NCBI GenBank assembly: GCA_021201795.1
Contig: JAJQEF010000016.1
Location: forward strand, 166,543-230,542
Direction: 5' to 3'
Origin: Rikenellaceae bacterium
GTDB taxonomy: Bacteria; Bacteroidota; Bacteroidia; Bacteroidales; Rikenellaceae
Length of the DNA stretch: 64,000 bases
Shown here: in pieces, positions 8,539 through 16,145 of the stretch
Layout: every line of letters begins with the position of its first letter
Numbering within the stretch: position 1 is the stretch's first letter
Translations under genes and position numbers: made by a program
Notes under the pieces: generated by a model
The model's database searches: none
What the model was told of the DNA's origin: nothing
Seen by the model: the letters and a program-made list of their open reading frames with translations, nothing else

Positions 8539-10389
8539 ATGGAATTGGAAAACCAAAAACTCGAACTTGAAGATGTAGTGATTATTTTTTCGGGAGACTC
8601 GGGTGACGGTATGCAGATGACCGGAACTCTGTTCACCGATGCAGCCGCACTCTTTGGGAACGGAGTATCGACATTTCCCGATTACCCTTCCGAAGTACGT
8701 GCTCCGCATGGTACCGTAGCCGGAGTGTCCGGATTTCAGGTACACCTTGCAAATAAAAAGGTAAATACCCCCGGGGATAATTGCGATACACTTATTGCGA
8801 TGAATCCTGCTGCATTGAAAGCCAATGCGAAAAGACTTAAGAAAAGTGCGACGATAATTTGTGATGCGGATTCTTTCGGGGAGCCGGATCTGAAAAGGGC
8901 AGTTTTTTCAACTAACGATCCATTCGAAGAATTAGGAATCAAAGACTATAATATAATTCCTGCACCCGTAACTTCGATGACTAAAGAAGCATTGAAGGAA
9001 ACAGGACTGGATAATAAAAGCATTACAAGATGTAAGAACATGTTTACTCTTGGTATATGCCTCTATTTATACAACAGGGATCTGGATTATTCGGAAGATT
9101 ATATAATACGTAAATTCGGTAAAAATCCGGGAATAGCGAACGCTAACATACTTGCTCTGAAAGCCGGTTATAATTATGCGGGCAATACCCACAGTTTTGC
9201 CAATACATACAATATTGCACCGGCAAAGCTCGAAAAAGGAACATACAGAAGTATCAACGGAAACCAGGCGACTGCATGGGGACTTCTTGCTGCTGCTGAA
9301 AAAGCCGGATTGCCTTTATTCTGCGGATCATACCCGATAACTCCTGCAACCGGTATTCTCGAGGAGCTTGCGAAAAGAAAGAGCCTTGGAGTTAAAACGG
9401 TACAGGCTGAAGATGAGATAGCAGGAATATGCACTTCAATCGGAGCTGCATTCGCAGGTAATTTTGCTGTTACGACCACTTCCGGTCCCGGGTTGTCGCT
9501 TAAATCCGAAGCTATGGGACTGGCTGTCATGACTGAACTTCCGCTCGTCATTGTAGATGTGCAGAGGGGAGGACCATCCACTGGGCTGCCGACTAAGACT
9601 GAACAGAGCGATCTTTATCAGGCTTTGTGGGGACGTAACGGAGAATGTCCGTTGATTGTTATTGCTGCGAGTACGCCTTCGAATTGTTTCGATTATGCTT
9701 TTAAAGCAGGTAAACTTTCGATGGAACATATGACTCCGGTGCTGCTGCTTACGGACGGGTTCCTTGCGAATGGTTCGGAATCATGGAAAGTTCCTGCAAT
9801 GAGCGATTATCCGGACATTGTACCTCCTATTGTAAAAGAAGTTCCCGAAGGAGGGTATAAGCCTTATGTTCGTAACGAAGATAAATTGGCACGTAACTGG
9901 GCTTACCCGGGAATGAAGGGAATGGAGCATAGGATAGGAGGTCTTGAGAAAGATTTTATATCCGGTTCTGCTTCACATGATCCATTGAATCACCAAAGGA
10001 TGACCGACGTGCGTGCTGAAAAAGTCAGACGCGTAGTGGATTTTATACCGGAGCAAACTGTGGAAGGCGCAGAGGAAGGCGAACTTCTCGTTATAGGATG
10101 GGGAGGTACTTACGGCCATCTTAAATCAGCAGTAGAATCTTTACAGGCAGATGGTAAAAAGATTTCATTGTGCCATTTCAATTATATCAACCCTCTTCCG
10201 AAAAATGTCGGCGAGATCTTGGGAAGATTTAAAAAGATCGTTGTCTGCGAATTAAATATGGGACAATTTGCTAATTACCTGCGTATGAATTACCCTGAAT
10301 TCGATTATTTGCAGTATAACAAAGTGCAGGGACTGCCGTTCACTGTTATCGAACTGAAAGACAAATTCAATGAAATTCTGGAAAAATAA
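8539..10389 (+). CDS. korA: 2-oxoglutarate:ferredoxin oxidoreductase, alpha subunit with fused gamma domain
   Basis: Oxidises 2-oxoglutarate to succinyl-CoA with reduction of ferredoxin, or runs in reverse in reductive carboxylation, together with KorB. The N-terminal ~190 residues are the gamma-type domain (FSGDSGDGMQMTG, then DYPSEVRAPHGT). The rest is the alpha subunit: a pyrimidine-binding domain (GSYPITPATGILEEL, QAEDEIAG) and a transketolase C-terminal-like domain. At 616 aa it has the usual length for the fused form. The start is supported by the promoter 35 nt upstream; korB follows after 9 nt. The substrate is inferred from this two-subunit architecture; another 2-oxoacid cannot be excluded. 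Confidence 0.92.
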   Translation: MELENQKLELEDVVIIFSGDSGDGMQMTGTLFTDAAALFGNGVSTFPDYPSEVRAPHGTVAGVSGFQVHLANKKVNTPGDNCDTLIAMNPAALKANAKRLKKSATIICDADSFGEPDLKRAVFSTNDPFEELGIKDYNIIPAPVTSMTKEALKETGLDNKSITRCKNMFTLGICLYLYNRDLDYSEDYIIRKFGKNPGIANANILALKAGYNYAGNTHSFANTYNIAPAKLEKGTYRSINGNQATAWGLLAAAEKAGLPLFCGSYPITPATGILEELAKRKSLGVKTVQAEDEIAGICTSIGAAFAGNFAVTTTSGPGLSLKSEAMGLAVMTELPLVIVDVQRGGPSTGLPTKTEQSDLYQALWGRNGECPLIVIAASTPSNCFDYAFKAGKLSMEHMTPVLLLTDGFLANGSESWKVPAMSDYPDIVPPIVKEVPEGGYKPYVRNEDKLARNWAYPGMKGMEHRIGGLEKDFISGSASHDPLNHQRMTDVRAEKVRRVVDFIPEQTVEGAEEGELLVIGWGGTYGHLKSAVESLQADGKKISLCHFNYINPLPKNVGEILGRFKKIVVCELNMGQFANYLRMNYPEFDYLQYNKVQGLPFTVIELKDKFNEILEK

Positions 10390-10398
10390 TTAAAATAA

Positions 10399-11433
10399 AT
10401 GGATACACAATTAAAACCAAAATATACTCCACAGGATTTTAAAAGCGAACTCGAGATTAAATGGTGTCCGGGATGCGGCGACCATGGTATTCTTAATTCC
10501 GTTCAGAAGGCGATGCCCGAAGTGGCCGAACAAATGGGTTATTCCCATGAAGATTTTACTATCGTTTCAGGTATCGGATGTTCTTCGCGTTTCCCGTATT
10601 ACATGAAAACTTACGGTTTCCACGGAATACACGGACGTGCCTCGGCTATTGCTACAGGCGTTAAAGTCGCTAACCCGAAATTATCCGTATGGCAGATCAC
10701 CGGTGACGGCGATGCCATGGCTATAGGCGGCAACCATTTCATCCATGCGATAAGACGTAATATAGATCTTAATATAATTCTCTTCAATAACGAGATTTAC
10801 GGCCTTACAAAAGGGCAGTATTCTCCTACATCTAAATATGGGAAGGTAACCAAAACTTCTCCGTTCGGAACCATTGAAGAACCGTTCAATCCTGGACAGT
10901 TGGTTATAGGTTCACGCGGAACGTTCTTCGCGAGATCGTTAGACGTAGAGTTGAATCTTACGAAAGAGTGTCTTGTCGAGGGTTCGAAACATCACGGAAC
11001 TTCAGTAGTCGAAGTTTTGCAGAACTGTGTTATTTTTAACGATAAGACCCACATTGCGATTACAGACAAAGCAGAGCGTGCGGACCGGACTATTGTCTTG
11101 AAGCATGGAGAAAGAATGATTTTCGGAAAAGAAAAAAATAAAGGGCTCATCCTGGACGGTTTCGAACTCAAAGTTGTGACTATCGGAGAGAACGGGGTAA
11201 AGGAAGAGGATATTCTTGTTCACGATGCCCATGAAAAAAATCCGATTGTTCATACGATGCTCGTAAATATGGCTTATCCTGAATATCCCGTTGCATTAGG
11301 TGTGATAAGGGAAGTAAAGGAAGGTACTTACGATGCCCGCATGGTTGAGCAGATCGAGGAAGCCTCTGCTGAAAGCAAAATAAAAACTATGGACGACCTG
11401 CTGAATAGCGGCGATACATGGGAGGTGAAATAA
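10399..11433 (+). CDS. korB: 2-oxoglutarate:ferredoxin oxidoreductase, beta subunit
   Basis: Thiamine-diphosphate-binding beta subunit that pairs with the upstream KorA. The N-terminal CPGCGDHGIL supplies cysteines for an iron-sulfur cluster, GIGCSSRFPYYM follows, and ITGDGDAMAIGG with NNEIYGLTKGQ is the TPP/Mg binding region. At 344 aa it is complete. It is 9 nt behind korA, so cotranscribed, and a strong palindromic terminator follows directly. No ferredoxin-like delta subunit is adjacent, so a free ferredoxin presumably takes the electrons. Confidence 0.93.
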   Translation: MDTQLKPKYTPQDFKSELEIKWCPGCGDHGILNSVQKAMPEVAEQMGYSHEDFTIVSGIGCSSRFPYYMKTYGFHGIHGRASAIATGVKVANPKLSVWQITGDGDAMAIGGNHFIHAIRRNIDLNIILFNNEIYGLTKGQYSPTSKYGKVTKTSPFGTIEEPFNPGQLVIGSRGTFFARSLDVELNLTKECLVEGSKHHGTSVVEVLQNCVIFNDKTHIAITDKAERADRTIVLKHGERMIFGKEKNKGLILDGFELKVVTIGENGVKEEDILVHDAHEKNPIVHTMLVNMAYPEYPVALGVIREVKEGTYDARMVEQIEEASAESKIKTMDDLLNSGDTWEVK

Positions 11434-11469
11434 AAAAATAAGGGGAATTTAAATTCCCCTTATTTTTTT
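11432..11469. terminator. Bidirectional terminator, perfect 38-bp palindrome
   Basis: AAAAAAATAAGGGGAATTT is followed at once by its exact reverse complement AAATTCCCCTTATTTTTTT. It sits between convergent korB and the 83-aa gene, overlaps the stop codons at its edges, and has a U tract on either strand. Confidence 0.88.
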
Positions 11470-11719
11470 ATTTCACTTGTTCCTTAAGAAGTTTTAGAGC
11501 GTAATCCAGTATCGTCCTGTCATTCAGGTTAACGATTCCCCCGTCCGGTCCTTTTTCTACATGAATTCCGACTGATTCTCCGTTCTCAAAGTGTCTGCCT
11601 CCGAAATAATTTCTGACAGCATCTATACTCAGATTAAGGTCATCAGCGATTTTTTTCATACTGCCGGATGGTAGACTGTCTTTAATTCTACGCAGCTCGT
11701 TAAATGTGATCACTTCCAT
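11468..11719 (-). CDS. Small helix-turn-helix-like DNA-binding protein
   Basis: 83 aa. The N-terminal half (ITFNELRRIKDSLPSGSMKKIADDLNLSIDAVRNYFGG) looks like a helix-turn-helix in which 'MKKIADDLNLSIDAVRNYF' would be the recognition pair. The C-terminal half contains a GIHVEKGPDGGIVNLND strand region and a final helix. I recall similar short conserved proteins in Bacteroides genomes but know no assigned function. It is monocistronic, convergent with korB and divergent from HU. It may be a local regulator or a nucleoid-associated protein; both are inference. Confidence 0.75.
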   Translation of the reverse strand: MEVITFNELRRIKDSLPSGSMKKIADDLNLSIDAVRNYFGGRHFENGESVGIHVEKGPDGGIVNLNDRTILDYALKLLKEQVK

Positions 11720-11919
11720 AGCTGTATCGTTTTAGTTAAAGTTAATTTCTGTTTAAAGATAATTAATTAAATATAAAATACCAAACCGGTGGTCATCATA
11801 AAACTACGGTTCCTTAAATAAAAATGAATACATTTTATATACCAGAGCTCTTTATGTTGAGGAACTTAGTTGTAGCTCGCATATCAGACTCTTAAATATA
11901 TAAAAATAACCGATTTTCA
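11720..11919. other. Divergent intergenic region, no gene seen
   Basis: AT-rich leader region between the 83-aa gene and HU. A reverse-strand TATCTTTA (about 11755-11762), one base off the -7 consensus, could serve the minus-strand gene. No ORF, tRNA or strong hairpin was seen between about 11770 and 11910. Confidence 0.4.
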
Positions 11920-11953
11920 TTTGCTATTAAAATAAAAAAAATCGTATATTTGC
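11920..11953 (+). promoter_or_regulatory. Promoter of the HU gene
   Basis: TTTG at 11920-11923, a 21-nt spacer, and TATATTTGC at 11945-11953: the cleanest full match to the Bacteroidota promoter consensus in the window, 45 nt before the HU start. Confidence 0.8.
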
Positions 11954-11998
11954 AGTCCGATTATATGTTTAAGTATAAACTATTTAACCTTTATAAAA

Positions 11999-12280
11999 AT
12001 GACAAAGGCAGATGTCGTCAATGAAATTGCTAAAAGTACCGGTGTTGAAAAAGTTCAGGTACAGAAAATCGTTGAATCTTTTATGGATTCGATAAAAGAT
12101 TCTCTCACCCAGAATAATAATGTTTATTTGAGAGGATTCGGCAGTTTTATTGTTAAAAAACGTGCCCAGAAAGTGGCAAGAAATATATCCAAAAACACTA
12201 CGATTACGATTCCGGAGCACAATATTCCGGCGTTCAAACCATCGAAGAGTTTTGTAGCGAAAATAAAAGAAGTAAAATAA
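11999..12280 (+). CDS. HU-family DNA-binding protein
   Basis: 93-aa histone-like nucleoid protein. MTKADVVNEIAKSTGVEKVQVQKIVESFMDSI is the dimerising helical half. YLRGFGSFIVKKRAQKVARNISKNTTITIPEHNIPAFKPSKSF holds the GFGSF turn, the beta-arm and the conserved proline at its tip. It binds and bends DNA as a dimer. It has its own strong promoter and is followed after 24 nt by the 30-codon basic gene, probably on the same transcript. Confidence 0.95.
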   Translation: MTKADVVNEIAKSTGVEKVQVQKIVESFMDSIKDSLTQNNNVYLRGFGSFIVKKRAQKVARNISKNTTITIPEHNIPAFKPSKSFVAKIKEVK

Positions 12281-12304
12281 TTTTTAACTTAAAAAGAAAC
12301 TAAA

Positions 12305-12397
12305 ATGCCAAGCGGAAAAAAAAGAAAAAGGCATAAAATGGCTACTCACAAAAGGAAAAAACGCCTTAGAAAAAACAGACATAAAAAGAAAAAATAG
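12305..12397 (+). CDS. 30-aa highly basic protein, AURKAIP1/COX24 (bS22)-like
   Basis: Too short for the ORF track. Reads MPSGKKRKRHKMATHKRKKR then LRKNRHKKKK. More than half the residues are Lys or Arg. The pattern KRxKMxxHKxKKxLRKxR resembles the AURKAIP1/COX24 motif of the small-ribosomal-subunit proteins bS22 (actinobacteria) and mS38 (mitochondria). I infer a ribosome-associated peptide. The ATG is 24 nt after HU and the gene is followed by a hairpin terminator. Confidence that it is translated is high from its composition and context; the ribosomal assignment is moderate. Confidence 0.75.
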   Translation: MPSGKKRKRHKMATHKRKKRLRKNRHKKKK

Positions 12398-12428
12398 GTA
12401 GCCTGTTTTTCGTCTAATTATTTTTAGC

Positions 12429-12460
12429 AAACCTAAAGAGACTACTTACTCTTTAGGTTT
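12429..12460 (+). terminator. Terminator of the HU / basic-protein transcript
   Basis: A 12-bp stem (AAACCTAAAGAG / CTCTTTAGGTTT) with an 8-nt loop, 32 nt past the 30-aa ORF. The downstream U tract is weak (GTTATTATT), so read-through into rng is possible. Confidence 0.6.
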
Positions 12461-12511
12461 GTTATTATTGGAGAAGTTTACTTTGTAAAATAGTATTGCC
12501 GTTATAGGTCG

Positions 12512-14050
12512 ATGAATAAAGAGTTAATAATCAGTGTTAAATCCGGAGAAATTCAGATAGCTTTAGTTGAGGATAAACAATTAGTTGAGTTCAGTAAGGA
12601 AAAAAGCAATACCGGATTTTCGGTAGGAGATATTTATCTGGGTAAAGTTAAAAAGATAATGCCCGGATTAAATGCCTCCTTTGTGAATATTGGACATGAG
12701 AAGGATGCGTTTATTCATTATCTTAACCTCGGACCGAATTTCGCCACGCTTCACAAAGCGATAAATTCCACGAAAAGCAAAGGAAACGAGTTTATTCAAC
12801 TTCAAAATAAGCAAACACTAAAACGTGACGGAAAAATATCCCAGGTTATTTCTTCCGGTCAGAATATTTTAGTTCAGATAGCTAAAGAAGCTATCTCTAC
12901 CAAAGGGCCGAGGCTTACTGCCGATATATCTATTGCCGGGAGACACGTCGTGCTTTTGCCTTTGGTAGATAAAATTTCAATCTCTCAGAAGATAAAGGCT
13001 AATGATGAGCGCAAAAGATTGAAAAAAATAGCAGAGAACGCTTTACCGCCTAATTATGGATTAATAATAAGGACTGCTGCTCTCGGTAAAGAAAACCATG
13101 ATCTGGAACAGGAAATTAAAAGCCTTGTAAAAAAATGGGAGCATGTGTATGAAAAAGCACGCACTGAAGACCCTCCGGTTCTGCTTGCAAATGAAATAAA
13201 CAGAACTACTGCTATTTTGAGGGATCTTTTAAGTGTTTCGTTTTCCAATATATATGTTGACGACGATATTACGTACGAAGAAATAAAAGAATACATCCGC
13301 ACCATTGAACCGGGACGTGAAAAAATAGTAAAATTATACAAGGGAAATACGTCAATATTCGATAATTTCGATATAACCAAGCAAATCAAATCTTCCTTTG
13401 GTAAGACTATATCGTTCAAACGCGGTGCCTACATGATCATAGAGCATACAGAGGCTCTTCATGTGATTGATATAAACAGCGGTAAGCGTGCGAAGGTTGC
13501 GGATAATCAGGAAGAAACTGCCGTCGAAGTCAATTTGAATGCTGTATCGGAAATTGCCAGGCAACTTCGTTTAAGGGATATGGGGGGAATAATCGTTATC
13601 GATTTTATTGATATGCATCAGGCGGGAAATAAGCAGCTTATATATGAAAAAATGAGGGATGCGATGTCGACGGATCGTGCGAAGCATACGATTCTTCCTT
13701 TGACGAAATTCGGTTTAATGCAGATCACTCGTCAACGTGTAAGGCCCGAGACACATATAGAAACGAGTGAGGTTTGTCCTACGTGCAATGGATCGGGAAA
13801 AATCACTCCTTCAATTCTTCTAACCGAAAAGATCGAAAATGCCATCGGATATTATTCCAAGGAAAAGAATGCAAAATTTCTTGAAGTTCACCTTCATAGT
13901 TTTGTTGCAGCATTTATATGCTGTGGATTTTTCTCATTGAGAATGAAATGGATGCTGAAATATAAATGTTTTATTAAGATCGTTCCGGAAATGTCTCTGG
14001 TATTTATGAAAATTAAAATTTTCGATAAAAGCAAGACGGAACTGGAATGA
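12512..14050 (+). CDS. rng: Ribonuclease G/E family endoribonuclease
   Basis: 512 aa, the usual length of RNase G without the long RNase E tail. The N-terminal S1-like domain (VGDIYLGKVKKIMPGLNASFVNIGHEKDAFIHY) binds RNA. The DNase I-like catalytic region contains VIDINSGKRA and GGIIVIDFIDM, with the acidic residues that bind Mg. CPTCNGSG is the Zn-link that bridges subunits. It cuts single-stranded A/U-rich RNA and matures rRNA 5' ends. Its final ATGA overlaps the start of the next gene by 4 nt, so the two are translationally linked. Confidence 0.93.
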   Translation: MNKELIISVKSGEIQIALVEDKQLVEFSKEKSNTGFSVGDIYLGKVKKIMPGLNASFVNIGHEKDAFIHYLNLGPNFATLHKAINSTKSKGNEFIQLQNKQTLKRDGKISQVISSGQNILVQIAKEAISTKGPRLTADISIAGRHVVLLPLVDKISISQKIKANDERKRLKKIAENALPPNYGLIIRTAALGKENHDLEQEIKSLVKKWEHVYEKARTEDPPVLLANEINRTTAILRDLLSVSFSNIYVDDDITYEEIKEYIRTIEPGREKIVKLYKGNTSIFDNFDITKQIKSSFGKTISFKRGAYMIIEHTEALHVIDINSGKRAKVADNQEETAVEVNLNAVSEIARQLRLRDMGGIIVIDFIDMHQAGNKQLIYEKMRDAMSTDRAKHTILPLTKFGLMQITRQRVRPETHIETSEVCPTCNGSGKITPSILLTEKIENAIGYYSKEKNAKFLEVHLHSFVAAFICCGFFSLRMKWMLKYKCFIKIVPEMSLVFMKIKIFDKSKTELE

Positions 14051-14733
14051 AAGACTTTGTGATACATCCGGAAATCGGCAAAGTCACTATAAATAGGTCA
14101 AAAAGAGCCAAACGTTTGTCTGTAACCGTGAGAAATACCGAGACTATACTCACAATTCCCCCACGGATTAAGTACGATATAGCTTATGGATTTCTTGATG
14201 ATAAAGCAGCATGGATATTATCTGTAAAGAAGAAATATAAGCGGGATAATCAAATTATTCTTCCGATTAAAACCCGCTGTTATGAATTAATTTCAACTCA
14301 GTGTATTGCAGGGGAGGAACTTTGTACCGTGTCTGGGAAAACTATCTGTATATTTTTATCTCAAAATATAGAATCCGACCCCTCTCAAGAAATCATAAAG
14401 AAAGTTCTGGATGATGTTTACTATCAGGAGGCTAAAGTTCTACTTCCGGGGAGGGTTAATCTTCTGGCTGAGAAATATGGGTTTGATTTTAATAAATTGT
14501 CATTCAGGAGGTCATACACACGGTGGGGTAGCTGTTCCGGTAAAAATAATATAAGCCTCAGTTCGAGGCTTATGAAATTGCCGGACCGACTAATAGATTA
14601 TGTTATCCTTCATGAACTTTGTCATACTGTTCATAAAAACCACGGAAAAGATTTTCACGAGTTGCTGGATAAGGTTACATACGGGAATCACCGTTCTCTC
14701 AATTCCGAGCTCAGAAAATTTTCTACCAGATAG
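14047..14733 (+). CDS. YgjP-like (M48-type) metal-dependent peptidase
   Basis: 228 aa. RRSYTRWGSCSGKNNISLSSRLMKLPDRLIDYVILHELCHTVHKNHGKDFHELLDKV holds the RWGSC motif and the zinc site HELCH, with a downstream histidine and acidic residues, as in the YgjP/DUF45 family. Family members are zinc-dependent hydrolases whose substrates are mostly unknown. It overlaps rng by 4 nt. Its stop TAG is directly followed by the TTA of the convergent transglycosylase gene, with no base between them. No signal peptide, so cytoplasmic. Confidence 0.88.
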   Translation: MKDFVIHPEIGKVTINRSKRAKRLSVTVRNTETILTIPPRIKYDIAYGFLDDKAAWILSVKKKYKRDNQIILPIKTRCYELISTQCIAGEELCTVSGKTICIFLSQNIESDPSQEIIKKVLDDVYYQEAKVLLPGRVNLLAEKYGFDFNKLSFRRSYTRWGSCSGKNNISLSSRLMKLPDRLIDYVILHELCHTVHKNHGKDFHELLDKVTYGNHRSLNSELRKFSTR

Positions 14734-16113
14734 TTATAAGGAAGCTATCTGGCAGTAGGATTGGTATTTGTCGATTACCTTAGAAACAAACGCACTTGTT
14801 TCTTTATATCCGTAGAATCTCCCGCTTTTCACGATTTCTTCGGCAATTATATCGTCATTCGATTTTAACTCCAGGTATTTTTTTACACATAACCATTCAT
14901 CCGGATTCTCTCCATATTTAACCGCCAGTTTTCTGGCATCCAATACATGTCCGATGCCGCAGTTATAACACGCCAACATGATACTCATCCTGTCGTTTAT
15001 ATGGGTTCCAGGAGCGAATTTTATGGACCGTTCAATGTTTTTAATAAGTTTTACAGCGACAGTTATGTTCGTTTCCACATCCATAAGATTATCCGGATCG
15101 TAATCGAATTGTCTGGCAACCTGTGGCATTACCTGCATCAGACCGCATGCTCCTTTGGAAGATATTACCGAAGGATTAAATTTTGATTCCTGATATGCCA
15201 TTGCGGATATGAGCCTCCAATCGAGATTCTCTTCTTTCGCTATTTTCTTTATGATTTCGTCATATTCCGAGATTCTTCGTCCGTTGTTACGAACTATTTG
15301 GCTTCGTTGTTCCGGATGGCTGTATATCCTGTCGAGTTTTGCGTATTTATCAGAAGCTTTAAAAACATCCAACCAAGATTCGAAATGCTTTGCAACTATC
15401 GAATCTTCTTTATTGAACATTACATAAACAGGAATCTCTTCGCGGAACTCATAAATTCCCGTAAGGTTTTTAATAAGTGCTTGTCCGATATCCGCTTCAT
15501 TCTTTTCACATATAAGATAATCATACTTACCCGTACTCAGATCTTGAAGCATGTTAAGTATATTTTTGGTCGTAAGGTAAGTATGGGTGTTCTTAAGAGA
15601 ATCCAGAAGAATGTCGAAAGATTTGGATGAAGAGAACGCCTGTGATACCATAATAGTTTTACCGTCCGCTTTTTCGATTAGTTCGAAGATATTGGAAAGT
15701 GGTGTACTCTTTTTTTCTTTTCTGGTTAGTACTACATAAGAAGTATTAAAAACAGGAATTGCGTAAGTTGATTCGTCAAGTATATTACTTTTCAGAACTG
15801 CGGCTATATTAATCTTTTTTTCTTTCAAAAGAGCTTCGTAAGCAGAAGTTGAATTGTCCGGTATTATTTCGAGCTCGATACCCAATAATGATGCATAGGA
15901 ATTCAGGATTTCATGTTGAAGCCCGTAATACGAGACTCCGTTTATTTCAAAATTGCCTGGTATATTATTGTCGATAGCTACTAACAATCTGTCGGTGTGC
16001 TGTAATTTATCCCGGTATACTACGTCTCCGCGTGAATCTTTGTTGCTTAATAAATAAATTAAAACTGATAAAAAAATAATAGTTGTTGATGTAATAATAG
16101 ATTTTCTGACCAT
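14734..16113 (-). CDS. MltF-like lytic transglycosylase with substrate-binding domain
   Basis: 459 aa. An N-terminal signal anchor (SIITSTTIIFLSVLIYLL) is followed by a solute-binding protein type 3 domain (about 45-265) and a C-terminal SLT domain (about 290-440) with AMAYQESKFNPSVISSKGACGLMQVMP, where the Glu of YQES is the expected catalytic residue. It cleaves peptidoglycan to 1,6-anhydro-muropeptides in the periplasm. The binding domain probably senses muropeptides, as in MltF. It may be cotranscribed with the upstream porin gene (32-nt gap). Confidence 0.88.
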   Translation of the reverse strand: MVRKSIITSTTIIFLSVLIYLLSNKDSRGDVVYRDKLQHTDRLLVAIDNNIPGNFEINGVSYYGLQHEILNSYASLLGIELEIIPDNSTSAYEALLKEKKINIAAVLKSNILDESTYAIPVFNTSYVVLTRKEKKSTPLSNIFELIEKADGKTIMVSQAFSSSKSFDILLDSLKNTHTYLTTKNILNMLQDLSTGKYDYLICEKNEADIGQALIKNLTGIYEFREEIPVYVMFNKEDSIVAKHFESWLDVFKASDKYAKLDRIYSHPEQRSQIVRNNGRRISEYDEIIKKIAKEENLDWRLISAMAYQESKFNPSVISSKGACGLMQVMPQVARQFDYDPDNLMDVETNITVAVKLIKNIERSIKFAPGTHINDRMSIMLACYNCGIGHVLDARKLAVKYGENPDEWLCVKKYLELKSNDDIIAEEIVKSGRFYGYKETSAFVSKVIDKYQSYCQIASL

Positions 16114-16145
16114 ATTTTCAGATTTGGTTAATACTAAGCGGAGTT

